Shown here one piece after another: positions 1 through 10,565 of a stretch of 64,000 nt of DNA. Below the pieces are notes generated by a model. The model was not told the origin of the DNA, did not search any database, and worked only from the letters and a program-made list of their open reading frames with translations. The translations under genes and the position numbers were made by a program. The stretch is from CAZQRP01 sp964596125 (GTDB taxonomy: Bacteria > Chloroflexota > Dehalococcoidia > GIF9 > UBA5629). The DNA lies in assembly GCA_964596125.1 (NCBI GenBank), contig CAZQRP010000002.1, forward strand, positions 1-64,000, written 5' to 3'. Position 1 is the stretch's first letter; every line of letters starts with the position of its first letter.

Positions 1-1
1 C

Positions 2-127
2 GGCAATGGTAATGGTGGCGGCAATGGTAATGGTGGCGGCAACGGTAACGGAGGCGGCAACGGTAACGGAGGCGGCAACGGTAACGGAGGTGGCAACGGT
101 AATGGTGGCGGCAACGGTAACGGTGGC
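2..127 (+). repeat. Tandem repeat, 7 copies of an 18-bp unit
   Basis: Seven adjacent copies of GGCAAYGGTAAYGGNGGY run without indels (2-19, 20-37, 38-55, 56-73, 74-91, 92-109, 110-127) and end in a degenerate eighth unit. Differences between copies are T/C or A/T at third codon positions. The array probably continues to the left of the window and is prone to copy-number change by slippage. Confidence 0.9.
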
Positions 128-148
128 GGCAGCGGAAAAGATAAGTAA
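2..148 (+). CDS. C-terminal fragment of a Gly/Asn-repeat protein
   Basis: This is the 3' end of a gene that begins outside the window. In frame 2 it reads seven uninterrupted copies of the hexapeptide GNGNGG, then GGSGKDK and a TAA at 146-148. The repeat is encoded by an 18-bp unit that varies only at synonymous third positions, so the peptide repeat is under selection or was recently amplified. No domain is visible in the 48 residues present. Gly/Asn repeats of this kind are typical of flexible linkers or tails of secreted or surface proteins; that role is inference. The coding frame is well supported, the function unknown. Confidence 0.6.
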   Translation, partial: GNGNGGGNGNGGGNGNGGGNGNGGGNGNGGGNGNGGGNGNGGGSGKDK

Positions 149-201
149 ACGTGAGGTGATGACAACAAAGATAAAGGTAACCTGATGCGTCAGGAGTTAT
201 G

Positions 202-230
202 TTGATACATGTACGGGCAGATCTGATAAT
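202..230 (+). promoter_or_regulatory. Promoter of the GAF/HD-GYP gene
   Basis: TTGATA (202-207) and GATAAT (225-230) are separated by 17 bp, one mismatch from consensus in each hexamer. It lies in the gap upstream of the HD-GYP gene and gives a leader of about 70-110 nt depending on the start codon used. Confidence 0.5.
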
Positions 231-348
231 CGTTATAGTTTTATAAGGGCTAGCTGGTCAGTTATGGCGACACCAACAAAGTGAAGAATAAAGCCAGTAT
301 TCATTGTCAGATTTTGTTTCGGCAAGAATTAAGTATACCGATAGAAGA

Positions 349-1533
349 ATGAAGAGCAAAATAGTAGAAACAAAAGCAATTAGAGCACGAGATCAGGTAG
401 AATTCTCTACCGATGATATCAATACATCAAATGATATCGATTTTACAAGTGAAATCGAGTGGTATGATATCCGGACAAATCTTCTCAATGCTGTGAGCAA
501 GAAGGTATCTTCCGTCTCAAATCTGGCAAATCTGGTCGACCAGATAGTCCAGATGACACAGCGTACACTCAGAGCATCTGCCTCTTCGGTTCTTCTATAC
601 GACGAGGTAAACGATGAACTTTACTTCGATGTCGCCACGGGAAAAGCTGGCAAGACATTAAAACAAATAAAGATAAGCTACAAAAGCGGTATTGCTGGCT
701 GGGTTTTCCGCCATGGCAAGCCTCTCATCGTAAACGATGTTGCACAGGATAAACGCTTTAATACTAGTGTTGATAACAGCACCGGCTTTATAACCAGGTC
801 AATACTATGTGTTCCACTGGTTGTTCATCGCAAAACTATCGGTGTTCTCGAAGTATTAAATAAAACGGATGGCAGCGATTTCAGTGAAGAGGATTTAGCA
901 GTACTATTGTCGGTGGCATCGACCGCGGCGATAGCGATTGAAAACACGAGACTGCATCAGAAAGTACTAGATGGATATAAAAGTACTATCAGAGGTTTAG
1001 CCGCAGCCGTTGATGCCAAAGACCCTTATACCTGTGGACATTCGAACCGGGTAATGGAATATGCTCTGCTGGGGGGAATCTCACTTTCATTATCGCGGGA
1101 AGAGATGGGAAACATCGAGAACGCTTCAATTCTTCATGACATAGGTAAAATAGGCATTGCCGATAGTATCCTGCGTAAGCCCGGTCCTCTTAATCACGAT
1201 GAATTGCTCATCATGCGCCAGCATCCGTCAATAGGAGCAAACATTATCAAAGAAATTCCTTTTTTAAAAGAAGCAAGAAAGCTCGTTCTTCACCACCATG
1301 AGAGATATGACGGGACAGGTTATCCTGAAGGGCTCACGGAAACAGAAATTCCTCTTGGAGCTTGTCTGTTAGCTGTAGCAGATACTTTTGACACCATGAC
1401 CACAGACCGCTCATACCGTGCCGCCCTCAGTATAGAATATGCGCTGGACGAATTGCACAGGTGCTCGGGTACACAATTTTGTCCCAGTGTAGTAGAAGCC
1501 TTCATCTCTGAATTTCTCAGGCAACCGAAGTGA
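349..1533 (+). CDS. GAF-domain HD-GYP phosphodiesterase (probable cyclic-di-GMP hydrolase)
   Basis: Predicted cytosolic signalling enzyme that would hydrolyse a cyclic dinucleotide, most likely c-di-GMP. Roughly residues 40-200 form a GAF sensor domain (SVLLYDE, GIAGWVFRHGKPLIVNDV). The C-terminal half is an HD-GYP domain: CGHSNRV, ILHDIGKIGI with the metal-binding HD pair, HHERYDGTGYP carrying the GYP signature, and ADTFDTMTTDRSYR. The start is uncertain. A TTG at 304 would add 15 residues; the ATG at 349 is chosen although neither has a clear ribosome-binding site. There is no membrane segment, so the GAF domain probably senses a cytoplasmic ligand. It appears to be monocistronic behind its own promoter. 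Confidence 0.85.
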   Translation: MKSKIVETKAIRARDQVEFSTDDINTSNDIDFTSEIEWYDIRTNLLNAVSKKVSSVSNLANLVDQIVQMTQRTLRASASSVLLYDEVNDELYFDVATGKAGKTLKQIKISYKSGIAGWVFRHGKPLIVNDVAQDKRFNTSVDNSTGFITRSILCVPLVVHRKTIGVLEVLNKTDGSDFSEEDLAVLLSVASTAAIAIENTRLHQKVLDGYKSTIRGLAAAVDAKDPYTCGHSNRVMEYALLGGISLSLSREEMGNIENASILHDIGKIGIADSILRKPGPLNHDELLIMRQHPSIGANIIKEIPFLKEARKLVLHHHERYDGTGYPEGLTETEIPLGACLLAVADTFDTMTTDRSYRAALSIEYALDELHRCSGTQFCPSVVEAFISEFLRQPK

Positions 1534-1634
1534 TTCTATGTATATGCCGATTCTTAAACCTGATCAATGGAGAGACAAGTAACAAATGCGAGTGACAGAT
1601 CAATCAGATACAAAAATTGATTGAAAGGAAATGT

Positions 1635-2408
1635 ATGAATATACGCATTTTGGGTGCCCACAACTGCGAAGCACAGACTGCGAGATGTGTTTCTATTCTC
1701 ATCGACAATGTTCTGGCACTAGATGCGGGTGGGCTTACCTCAAACCTCTCCATTACAGAACAGCAAAAACTTGAGGCTATTCTACTAACACATGAACACT
1801 ATGACCATATTAGAGATGTACCAGCGATTGCCCTGAATCTTTTCTTAATGCAAGGGGCCAGCCTTAAAGTATTCTCCTCTCTCAATGTGCGTAAAACCAT
1901 TGAGACGCATTTGCTCAATGGCAAACTTTATCCCAGGTTTCAGGAATTGCCAGAAGCGAGTCCTACGATTAATTTTAACTTGATTACACCGTATCTACCC
2001 ACAAATATCAATGGTTATCAAGTTACAGCTATCCCAGTAAACCACATAAATGCCACTCTCGGCTACCAGGTCAGTAATGGAGAAAATAGGGCGATATTCT
2101 ATACTGCTGACACCGGGCCAGGCTTACTCGAATGCTGGAAATATTTGTCTCCCCAGGTACTAGTAATCGAAGTAACCTTTCCGAACAGATACAGGGAATT
2201 TGCTACAAATACAGGGCATCTCACCCCGAATTTTCTTCATGAGGAGTTAATCAAGTTCCGCGAGTTTAGAGATTATTTACCTCAAATCGTTGTAGTCCAT
2301 ATGAATCCTATGCTGGAGCAGGAAATAGAAGATGAAGTAGCAGTTGTCGCCAAATCTTTAAATACTACAATTACCCTAGCATATGAGGGTATGCAGTTTA
2401 ACATGTAA
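1635..2408 (+). CDS. MBL-fold metal-dependent hydrolase (cyclic-nucleotide-phosphodiesterase-like)
   Basis: Metallo-beta-lactamase-fold hydrolase of about 257 residues. The metal motif THEHYDHIRD (HxHxDH) is clear, followed by later ligands in IPVNHINATLGYQV, TADTGPG and the C-terminal VVVHMNP. The order and size resemble class II cyclic-nucleotide phosphodiesterases and related RNase Z-like hydrolases; the substrate cannot be read from sequence. The ATG at 1635 is preferred over an upstream TTG at 1617 because AAGGA sits 5-6 nt before it. The next gene starts 269 bp downstream behind its own promoter, so this is probably a single-gene unit. Confidence 0.75.
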   Translation: MNIRILGAHNCEAQTARCVSILIDNVLALDAGGLTSNLSITEQQKLEAILLTHEHYDHIRDVPAIALNLFLMQGASLKVFSSLNVRKTIETHLLNGKLYPRFQELPEASPTINFNLITPYLPTNINGYQVTAIPVNHINATLGYQVSNGENRAIFYTADTGPGLLECWKYLSPQVLVIEVTFPNRYREFATNTGHLTPNFLHEELIKFREFRDYLPQIVVVHMNPMLEQEIEDEVAVVAKSLNTTITLAYEGMQFNM

Positions 2409-2662
2409 AGTTGGCAGCAGTAATTCTTGCCTACTTCCCCTTATAACTTAATATAGTAACGGTCCATCTCCGGTCCACTTTTAATCTGGGGCACAAATGA
2501 ACAAATTCAGTCCCTATCCTCAATACCTATGGTTATAGACCAGTCGTAAAGATAGACTAAACCTTGATAACGATCCGATTACCGCTGCTCAATGCTCAAA
2601 ACACCACATAACCAACCATACTACCTCCCGTCAAGGGAGTCATAAAGCCGACTCATGTTTAT

Positions 2663-2670
2663 GCTATAAT
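2663..2670 (+). promoter_or_regulatory. Extended -10 promoter of tsaD; mRNA probably leaderless
   Basis: TGCTATAAT (extended -10 with perfect TATAAT at 2665-2670) ends only 7 nt before the ATG of tsaD at 2678. Transcription would start at or next to the A of the start codon, and no ribosome-binding site is present. The rest of the 2409-2677 gap shows nothing else recognisable. Confidence 0.6.
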
Positions 2671-2677
2671 TCCTGTT

Positions 2678-3664
2678 ATGTTAATTCTTGGTATAGAAAC
2701 CTCTTGCGATGAAACCGCAGCGGCCGTGGTCGAAGATGGTGTCAACATCCGGTCTAATTTCATTGCCTCGCAAGTAGACATTCATGCTCGCTACGGTGGA
2801 ATCGTGCCCGAAGTAGCCTCAAGACAGCATTTGATTACCGCCCTGCCAGTAATAGAGCAGGCCATGGTCGAGGCTAAAGTAACCTGGCACGAAATTGCTG
2901 CTCTCACAGTAACCTGCGGGCCCGGACTGGCAGGCTCATTATTAGTCGGAGTAAATGTGGCAAAAGCAATGGCCCTGGCACAGGACCTGCCACTTATCGG
3001 AATCAATCACCTTGAAGCTCATATCTATGCTAACTGGCTAACTGAGCTACAACCAGTTTTCCCCTGCCTCTGTCTCATTATTTCCGGCGGCCATAGTGAT
3101 CTGGTACTGATGACGGGACATGGACAGTTCAAGAAACTTGGTCGGACTCGGGACGATGCTGCCGGCGAAGCTTTCGATAAGGGGGCCAGAATCCTGGGTC
3201 TGAGCTATCCAGGTGGCCCGGCTATCGAAACGGCAGCAAAAAACGGGGTGCCATCCCTGCCTCTACCCAGAGCATGGCTCAAGGGTACTGATGATTTCAG
3301 CTTTAGCGGGCTGAAGACTGCCTTGCTCCATGCAGCTCAGTCCGAGGACTTTTTGTCTTATTCTACCATAGCTGATGCGGCGGCCAGTTTTCAGCAAGCA
3401 ATAGTAGATGTTCTCGCTACCAAAACTATTCAAGCTGCCGAAAGACTGGGCGTCCGGCAAATAGTACTTGCCGGTGGTGTCGCAGCAAACAAAGCCCTCT
3501 CCTCCTATATAATTCATCATTCGCCAATTCCAGTATTGATACCTCCTCCCTCCTTATGTACCGATAATGCCGCTATGATTGCCGCCTGCGGCTATTATCA
3601 CTTTCAATCGGGCAACGTTAACGGCTATGAAATTGATGTGATACCCGGTCTTAGTCTGGGCTAA
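2678..3664 (+). CDS. tsaD: tRNA N6-adenosine threonylcarbamoyltransferase
   Basis: TsaD/Kae1/Gcp family enzyme that transfers threonylcarbamoyl to A37 of ANN-decoding tRNAs (t6A), acting with TsaB and TsaE, which are not in this window. The 328 residues match the family length. Diagnostic segments are the N-terminal [14 protein letters not shown], the metal-binding [20 protein letters not shown], the [16 protein letters not shown] nucleotide-binding region and the late [10 protein letters not shown] and CTDNAAMIA. The ATG at 2678 has no Shine-Dalgarno sequence but follows an extended -10 box by 7 nt. The 3' end overlaps the convergent DUF2851 gene by 14 nt. Confidence 0.95.
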   Translation: MLILGIETSCDETAAAVVEDGVNIRSNFIASQVDIHARYGGIVPEVASRQHLITALPVIEQAMVEAKVTWHEIAALTVTCGPGLAGSLLVGVNVAKAMALAQDLPLIGINHLEAHIYANWLTELQPVFPCLCLIISGGHSDLVLMTGHGQFKKLGRTRDDAAGEAFDKGARILGLSYPGGPAIETAAKNGVPSLPLPRAWLKGTDDFSFSGLKTALLHAAQSEDFLSYSTIADAAASFQQAIVDVLATKTIQAAERLGVRQIVLAGGVAANKALSSYIIHHSPIPVLIPPPSLCTDNAAMIAACGYYHFQSGNVNGYEIDVIPGLSLG

Positions 3665-4985
3665 GATTAACCGGACATCTGGAACAGTTACGGTAACGGC
3701 AATGAGTCTTGAAAATATGAATCATACCTTGCTGCTGACACGCTGAAAGTTTACAATCAGGGTTTATGGAAAGCTGTTGCTTCATATAGCGGATTATATG
3801 ATTATCACCCAGCTTTGGATAACGGAAATAGATATCGGTGGCTTTCTCCCTCAGCCCGGGTTCGGCGTTTACTTCAGCCCATGCGCACATAAATGGCAAT
3901 ACTATATTCACTGCTATCTCACCAGCCCTCCCCTGACCTAGAAGAGCCGGGCTTCCGGAAGAAGGAATACCGAAGTCATAATGGTCCATCCAATAACCAT
4001 GGCCAGTAATTGTAAGGCCATGCTCAATCCAGCGATGCCCAGAGTCTTCAGATGCCTTTCTTACCAATTCCAACATCCCATAAAGTAATCCGGACCGCCG
4101 ATAGCGACACAGCAGATGACTCAGAGCAATGATACGACGAGTAGGGAAATTATCCGGGCGTACTCTATAGAAGCACCAGTCAGCTTCTGTCATAGTTCCA
4201 GTTACACAGATGGAACGCCAAGTTCTCTCCAACTCCTCCACCTCTGGGCATTCGTCTGACCAATGTCTTAGACCAGACCGCTGGGAAGGTAACAGTCCCG
4301 CGATACCCAGAATCCGCGCCTGGTTAACAACACTGGATTCACGCTTGATTTTCTCCAATGTATTAAGCGCCAGTTTGTCAGCAAGTCGCTCGAACTGTTC
4401 AGTATTTTTAGTATATCCTAAAGCTCTGGCCATGTTTCGAAAAATCAGTTGACCAGCCTTTTCCCCTCTTAAACCATTCCGGAACAAAGCCACTTTAGCA
4501 GTAAAACGTTTTTCACCAGCAACCGTAAGTAATCTGGACAGAGACTCCTTGCGTATGCAGCTTTTCGCGCTCAAACACGGAAACATTGTATGGCGAGCTT
4601 CTAAAGTCTCTTGCTGTAGCTCGCTCAAAGGACGAATAAGAAAAGGACTCAAGCATACCAGAGGGATAATCTCACCATTTTGAAGTACGGTTCCAGCTTC
4701 ATTATCATGCCACAGAACAACGTGAAGAACTATGTCGTTGTAGTTCGGATCTAAATGATGACCATGGCCATACCATTGACTGGACCTGACATGTACCTCT
4801 ATATCACCTGTTATTGTCCTGCCATCGATGGCAAAAACAGCATCCCGGAAGTCGCAACCGGCATCATTGCTCACTCTTCCAGGAAAGACTACCTGAATCT
4901 GCGAACCGGTATCGGTAAACAAATTCGTTACCATTTGCTGCTGCCAGATACGGGCAACAACTTTCTCTGAGACTACTGTCTTCAT
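3651..4985 (-). CDS. DUF2851 family protein
   Basis: A 444-residue protein resembling the DUF2851 family, recognised from the N-terminal block [17 protein letters not shown] and the following [12 protein letters not shown]. The function of the family is not known to me. The N-terminal half has a beta-rich look with conserved His, Asp and Glu; the C-terminal half is helical with IAVNIVLPF, and the end carries a cysteine cluster ([12 protein letters not shown]) that could bind metal. No signal peptide or membrane segment. The ATG is preceded only by a weak AGG. It converges on tsaD with a 14-nt overlap. Confidence 0.75.
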   Translation of the reverse strand: MKTVVSEKVVARIWQQQMVTNLFTDTGSQIQVVFPGRVSNDAGCDFRDAVFAIDGRTITGDIEVHVRSSQWYGHGHHLDPNYNDIVLHVVLWHDNEAGTVLQNGEIIPLVCLSPFLIRPLSELQQETLEARHTMFPCLSAKSCIRKESLSRLLTVAGEKRFTAKVALFRNGLRGEKAGQLIFRNMARALGYTKNTEQFERLADKLALNTLEKIKRESSVVNQARILGIAGLLPSQRSGLRHWSDECPEVEELERTWRSICVTGTMTEADWCFYRVRPDNFPTRRIIALSHLLCRYRRSGLLYGMLELVRKASEDSGHRWIEHGLTITGHGYWMDHYDFGIPSSGSPALLGQGRAGEIAVNIVLPFMCAWAEVNAEPGLREKATDIYFRYPKLGDNHIIRYMKQQLSINPDCKLSACQQQGMIHIFKTHCRYRNCSRCPVNLSPD

Positions 4986-5392
4986 CCTGTTACACGTTTT
5001 CGTGTATTACGAGATAAAATTTTTTAACCTTCACCCACTCTTCTGCACTATTTGGTATCCGATTTCTGGTCATGATTCACCCTGCCTGTTCATCTCTCTC
5101 CGCACTTCTGATGATGATAAAGATATCACCTTTCTTATTCTACAAATGGAATTAACCAGCCCTTCTTTCTACTATAAACCGGCTCAACGATATTGCTCAA
5201 AACCGTAAAATGGCAAACCGTAAAACGATGAGCACTTATTACAACGCAGACCACCAGAAATTAAAATAATGAAGTCAGTCGTCTCGCTTGTGAAACGTTA
5301 ACCGGTAGACTATAAACCGAGCTATCGTTTGTTCCTCATTACGCCGAATCAATCCGGCAAATTCCATTCTCGTTATCAATACCTATTTTTTT
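4986..5392. other. Intergenic region, about 400 bp
   Basis: Lies between the divergently placed start of the DUF2851 gene and the 3' end of the HTH gene. A 68-codon open frame on the plus strand (5002-5208) has no ribosome-binding site and no protein-like composition. A T-rich stretch at 5388-5396 follows the HTH gene on the minus strand. I see no RNA gene here. Confidence 0.5.
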
Positions 5393-5620
5393 TTATTTCC
5401 CTGTATCCGGTTGATAATTAAAATCGTTGCGTTCAGCAATAATATTAAGCAACGTAACTGACGTCCCCCTCGGTTTATATATTCCCACTTCCCACTCACT
5501 GATCGTCTGTTGGCGCGTACCCATTTTCTGGGCCAACTCAGTCTGCGTTAGTCCCAAGTGCTGTCTTAACGCCCTGATACGCTGCCTGTCCCAGTCAGCC
5601 TGCTTCTTTATCTTCCCCAA
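5393..5620 (-). CDS. Small XRE-family HTH regulator
   Basis: A 75-residue protein consisting almost entirely of one Cro/C1-type helix-turn-helix: IRALRQHLGLTQTELAQKMG, then TRQQTISEWEVG as recognition helix and a helical tail. The TQTELA...QQTISEWE pattern is diagnostic. There is no ligand or dimerisation domain. It sits alone upstream of and divergent to groES, but nothing links it directly to heat-shock control, since the CIRCE site already explains groESL regulation. The target is unknown. Confidence 0.8.
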   Translation of the reverse strand: MGKIKKQADWDRQRIRALRQHLGLTQTELAQKMGTRQQTISEWEVGIYKPRGTSVTLLNIIAERNDFNYQPDTGK

Positions 5621-5734
5621 TCTTCAATTATTTTACACGGTACAGTTTAAAAATTCAAATAGATATAAAAGAGATGAATGGTATAGAGCAGAAACAGAGC
5701 CATTAGATTTTTTAAGTAGCAGCGAACCGCGTTA

Positions 5735-5803
5735 TTGACAGTAGCTTTACACCTATAATTATTTATGCTAATATTATTAGCAGTCTAAGGCCGAGAGTGC
5801 TAA
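5735..5803 (+). promoter_or_regulatory. groESL promoter with CIRCE operator (HrcA site)
   Basis: The CIRCE element spans 5777-5803: TTAGCAGTC, a 9-nt spacer, GAGTGCTAA. This is the canonical inverted repeat with one mismatch (G for C) in the left arm. HrcA binding there represses chaperonin genes in many bacteria. Upstream are TTGACA (5735-5740) and TATAAT (5754-5759), spaced only 13 bp apart; a weaker -10 a few bases downstream may be used with the same -35. A strong GAAGGAGG precedes groES. Confidence 0.85.
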
Positions 5804-5824
5804 TAAATTATGAAGGAGGCAAAT

Positions 5825-6127
5825 ATGGCGACTAAACTTCAACCTTTAGGAGACAGGGTAGTGGTAAAACCAATACCCAAAGAGGAGGTCACCAAAAGCG
5901 GCATTGTTCTGCCTGATACGGTTAAGGAGAAGCCACAGGAAGGTAAGATCATCGCTGTGGGTCCAGGCAAATTAACCGATGATGGCAAACGAATAGCCAT
6001 GGACGTCAAAGTTGGTGATATCGTGATCTATGCCAAATACGGCGGCACCGATATCAAGGAGGACGAAGAGGAACTGATTATCCTCAGGGAAAGTGACATC
6101 CTGGCCAAAAGGGCAAAGAAGAGCTAA
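5825..6127 (+). CDS. groES: Co-chaperonin GroES
   Basis: Heptameric 10-kDa lid of the GroEL folding chamber. The 100 residues show the full family pattern: [13 protein letters not shown], the mobile loop around [25 protein letters not shown] and the C-terminal [28 protein letters not shown]. The ATG at 5825 is chosen over the ATG at 5810 because AAGGAGG falls 5 nt before it and the protein then begins in the usual way. It is first in the groES-groEL operon, 45 bp before groEL, under CIRCE control. Confidence 0.97.
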   Translation: MATKLQPLGDRVVVKPIPKEEVTKSGIVLPDTVKEKPQEGKIIAVGPGKLTDDGKRIAMDVKVGDIVIYAKYGGTDIKEDEEELIILRESDILAKRAKKS

Positions 6128-6166
6128 GAGGAGAAAAATAAACAGGAATTTACAACAAGGAGGTAA

Positions 6167-7801
<1,635 letters not shown>

Positions 7802-7805
7802 AACC

Positions 7806-7830
7806 GGGCGCCGCCTTTACGGCGGCTCCC
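7806..7830 (+). terminator. GC-rich hairpin after groEL
   Basis: GCCGCC (7810-7815), loop TTTAC, GGCGGC (7821-7826), extended by three more GC pairs after one mismatch. It lies between the convergent groEL and M16 peptidase genes and could serve both directions. No T-run follows, so it is not a textbook intrinsic terminator. Confidence 0.5.
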
Positions 7831-7849
7831 TCTACTATCCCACTGGCAC

Positions 7850-9112
7850 TCAAAGCTTTAACAGCTTGAATAGATGTTCTTCGTCCCTGGCAGGTCCAAC
7901 GATAGCTAAATTTAACTTATCACCGACTAAAAGTTGTCGGGCAACTCGTTTCACATCCTCAGTAGTAACAGCTTCCACAAAGCGCATAACCTCATCAATG
8001 GAAAGAATGCGTCCGGTAAGCATCTCCTGAGCACCTAACCAGTTAGCAACACTTTGACTATTTTCCAGCGACAGTAATAATCGTCCCTTAGCCAGTTCTT
8101 TCGCCCTAGTGAGTTCACTGTCCGTTACATTATCCTTTAGTTGAGAAAGTTGATTAAGAATAGCCATTATAGCGTCATCCACTCGCCTGGAGTCCACCCC
8201 AGCGAGAACAACGACCGAGCCCGAATCCGTAAAATGGTCGACACAACTATGAATCTCATAGGCAAGTCCCTGGTTTTCTCTAATCTCAATAAACAAACGG
8301 CTGCTCATCCCTTCCCCCAGAACCACATTAAGCAGGTCAACAGCAAAACGGTCAAGATGAAATAGCGATAGCCCTGGAACACCAAGGGAAAGATGAACCT
8401 GCTCAGTGTCTCGAACCTCAATGCGCAATCTAGGAGCTTCCTGTTCACCGTCACTCGGATAACGGGATGCTACATTGTTTGGCTTCCAATCTCCAAGAGC
8501 GTTGCTGACAACATCCTGTACCTGTTCCTGTTCAATATCACCAGCAATGCTAACTACAGTGTTATTAGGTAAATAATGTCTGTAAAAATAATCGAGCATT
8601 TGCTGCTGTGTCAAGCTAGCCACCGATTCTTTTCTGCCGGCAACATCACGACCCAAAGGCCGTCCCGGCCACAAAAGTTCATCGATTATCGTATCAACTC
8701 TCTGCCGTGGAGAATCAAGGCTCATATTTATTTCCTCAATAATTATCTGGCGTTCCCGCCCTATGTCCTTAACGTCAAAGCGCGAATTTCGTATCAGGTC
8801 GACAAGCACATCCAGGGCCAAAAAGAAATGCTGGCTAGCCACCTTACACCAAAAAACGGTTAATTCCTTATCAGTGCCACCGTTGATCACACCGCCGGTG
8901 CCTTCGATAGCCCCACTGATTTCCTTGGCAGTCCGTCTCTTCTCAGTGCCTTTAAAGCAGAGATGCTCAATAAAATGAGAAATGCCAGCTTCATCCTCCG
9001 TCTCGTAGCACCCCCCAACACCCAGTAAGAAGACCACGGAGACTGACCGGGTATGAGGCATTCTACTGGTAATAAGACGAAGTCCGTTATCCAGCGTAAT
9101 TTTTCGATACAA
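7850..9112 (-). CDS. M16-family zinc metallopeptidase (processing-protease-like)
   Basis: Peptidase of the M16 (pitrilysin/mitochondrial processing peptidase) family, 420 residues, the single-unit bacterial PqqL/YmxG-like size. The inverted zinc motif HFIEH is at residues 46-50, with the distal glutamate expected in the following helix. The C-terminal half has the non-catalytic repeat (FAVDLLNVVLGEGMSSRLFIEIREN). It probably cleaves peptides in the cytosol. The start is a TTG at 9112 without a Shine-Dalgarno sequence; a TTGACG-18-TAAAAT promoter ends 9 nt before it, so the mRNA may be leaderless. Confidence 0.9.
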   Translation of the reverse strand: MYRKITLDNGLRLITSRMPHTRSVSVVFLLGVGGCYETEDEAGISHFIEHLCFKGTEKRRTAKEISGAIEGTGGVINGGTDKELTVFWCKVASQHFFLALDVLVDLIRNSRFDVKDIGRERQIIIEEINMSLDSPRQRVDTIIDELLWPGRPLGRDVAGRKESVASLTQQQMLDYFYRHYLPNNTVVSIAGDIEQEQVQDVVSNALGDWKPNNVASRYPSDGEQEAPRLRIEVRDTEQVHLSLGVPGLSLFHLDRFAVDLLNVVLGEGMSSRLFIEIRENQGLAYEIHSCVDHFTDSGSVVVLAGVDSRRVDDAIMAILNQLSQLKDNVTDSELTRAKELAKGRLLLSLENSQSVANWLGAQEMLTGRILSIDEVMRFVEAVTTEDVKRVARQLLVGDKLNLAIVGPARDEEHLFKLLKL

Positions 9113-9121
9113 GATACCAAG

Positions 9122-9151
9122 ATTTTACTCGGTGCCGCCGTTTACCGTCAA
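9122..9151 (-). promoter_or_regulatory. Promoter of the M16 peptidase gene
   Basis: On the minus strand TTGACG, an 18-bp spacer and TAAAAT, with the last T 9 nt before the TTG start codon. This predicts a leaderless or near-leaderless transcript. Coordinates are approximate to 1-2 nt. Confidence 0.5.
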
Positions 9152-9165
9152 TACAGCTTTTAGAG

Positions 9166-9195
9166 ATGACAGTTTTATTACGATGATAGTATAAT
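9166..9195 (+). promoter_or_regulatory. lysA promoter
   Basis: ATGACA (9166-9171), 18-bp spacer, TATAAT (9190-9195), giving a leader of about 29 nt before the lysA ATG. It is divergent from the M16 peptidase promoter in the same 118-bp gap. Confidence 0.6.
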
Positions 9196-9230
9196 TACCT
9201 TAGTCCACTTGAATCGGTGGTATTGTATAA

Positions 9231-10556
9231 ATGAGCCAGGTTGGTCTATCTAAGCTTTCTTTATTTCCGCTGACCTCAGGAGTAGATGGTCACGGTCACC
9301 TTTATATCGGTGGTTGCGATACTATTGAGTTAACCAAAGAGTTTGGCACGCCCCTTTATGTTTTCGATGAGCTGACCATACGCTCAAAATGTCAAGAGTT
9401 CAGAAGCGAATTCGCCAGCCGCTATTCAAACGTTCTGGTAGCTTACGCATCTAAAGCCTTTCTGAATAGAGGCTTAGCCATCGTCCTGAAAGAAGAGGGA
9501 CTGGGACTAGACACTGTCTCTGGCGGCGAACTAACCCTAGCCCAATCCATGTCATTCCCCAAAGACAAAATCTATTTTCACGGCAATAATAAGACAGTGG
9601 ATGAGTTAAAACTTGCCTTAGACTGGGGTATCGGCCGAATCGTGGTCGACAGTTTTTATGAACTAGAACTGCTTGATAGACTAGCACAAGAGATGGGAGT
9701 CAGCCAGAGTGTTTTACTCCGGCTATCTCCAGGTATTGATGCTCATACTCACCGACATACTACTACTGGAATCCTCGATAGCAAATTCGGTTTTCCGATA
9801 GCTACTGGCCAGGCTGAAATAGCAATAGCTCAAGCCATGTCAGCTTCCAACCTCAATCTCATAGGCCTTCATTACCATCTTGGCTCTCCGGTCCCAGAGA
9901 CCTCTCCATATGCCATAGCTGCCGAAATTGTCCTTCATTTCGCTAAGGAAATGGAAACTAAATACAGTTTTCAGCTTAATGAATTCTCTCCTGGTGGCGG
10001 CTACGCCGTTCCATATACGCTGGACCAGCCGGTGCCAAGGATAGCTGATTATGCTGAGACCATAACTGGTACGCTGTCAAGCATGATAGAGAAGCTTGGA
10101 CTAACACCTCCCAGGCTAATCATCGAGCCTGGCAGAGCAATCGTGGCACAGGCTGGTATAGCTTTATATACCGTAGGAGCCATAAAGGATATACCGGGCG
10201 TACGAAAATACGTTTGCGTCGATGGTGGTATGGGTGACAATATACGTCCAGCTCTCTATGAAGCAAAATATGAAGCCGTGGTAGCCAATAAGATTAACGA
10301 AAAAGCGTCAGTAAAGGTTACTGTCGCCGGGAGGTATTGCGAGTCAGGCGATATCTTGACCAGAGATATAGCACTGACTCCTGTTTCAGCAGGCGACATC
10401 ATTGCCATACCGTCCAGTGGCGCTTATACTATTCCTATGTCCAGTAATTACAATATGATTACCAGACCGGCAATTATTATGGTCAAAGACGGTAAAGCTG
10501 ATTTAATTCGAAAGCGGGAAAATTATCAGGACTTGATAAGGTTAGATGTAATCTAG
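9231..10556 (+). CDS. lysA: Diaminopimelate decarboxylase
   Basis: PLP-dependent decarboxylation of meso-diaminopimelate to lysine, last step of the DAP pathway. Fold III signatures are present: VAYASKAFLNRGLA holding the Schiff-base lysine, HGNNKTVDEL, a glycine-rich phosphate loop in EFSPGGGYAVPY, EPGRAIVAQAG, and the active-site RYCESGDILTRD whose Cys comes from the partner subunit. The 441 residues fit the family. The first gene of a probable lysA-holB-yaaT run: holB starts 9 nt after it and yaaT overlaps holB. Confidence 0.95.
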   Translation: MSQVGLSKLSLFPLTSGVDGHGHLYIGGCDTIELTKEFGTPLYVFDELTIRSKCQEFRSEFASRYSNVLVAYASKAFLNRGLAIVLKEEGLGLDTVSGGELTLAQSMSFPKDKIYFHGNNKTVDELKLALDWGIGRIVVDSFYELELLDRLAQEMGVSQSVLLRLSPGIDAHTHRHTTTGILDSKFGFPIATGQAEIAIAQAMSASNLNLIGLHYHLGSPVPETSPYAIAAEIVLHFAKEMETKYSFQLNEFSPGGGYAVPYTLDQPVPRIADYAETITGTLSSMIEKLGLTPPRLIIEPGRAIVAQAGIALYTVGAIKDIPGVRKYVCVDGGMGDNIRPALYEAKYEAVVANKINEKASVKVTVAGRYCESGDILTRDIALTPVSAGDIIAIPSSGAYTIPMSSNYNMITRPAIIMVKDGKADLIRKRENYQDLIRLDVI

Positions 10557-10565
10557 AGAGTTGAT

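Noticed and set aside
2..127. Possible CRISPR or regulatory array from the regular 18-bp repeat
   Set aside because: There are no unique spacers; the repeat is contiguous, in frame and codes for GNGNGG up to a stop codon.
5002..5208. Open frame of 68 codons between the DUF2851 and HTH genes
   Set aside because: No ribosome-binding site, no plausible start context and irregular composition; likely chance.
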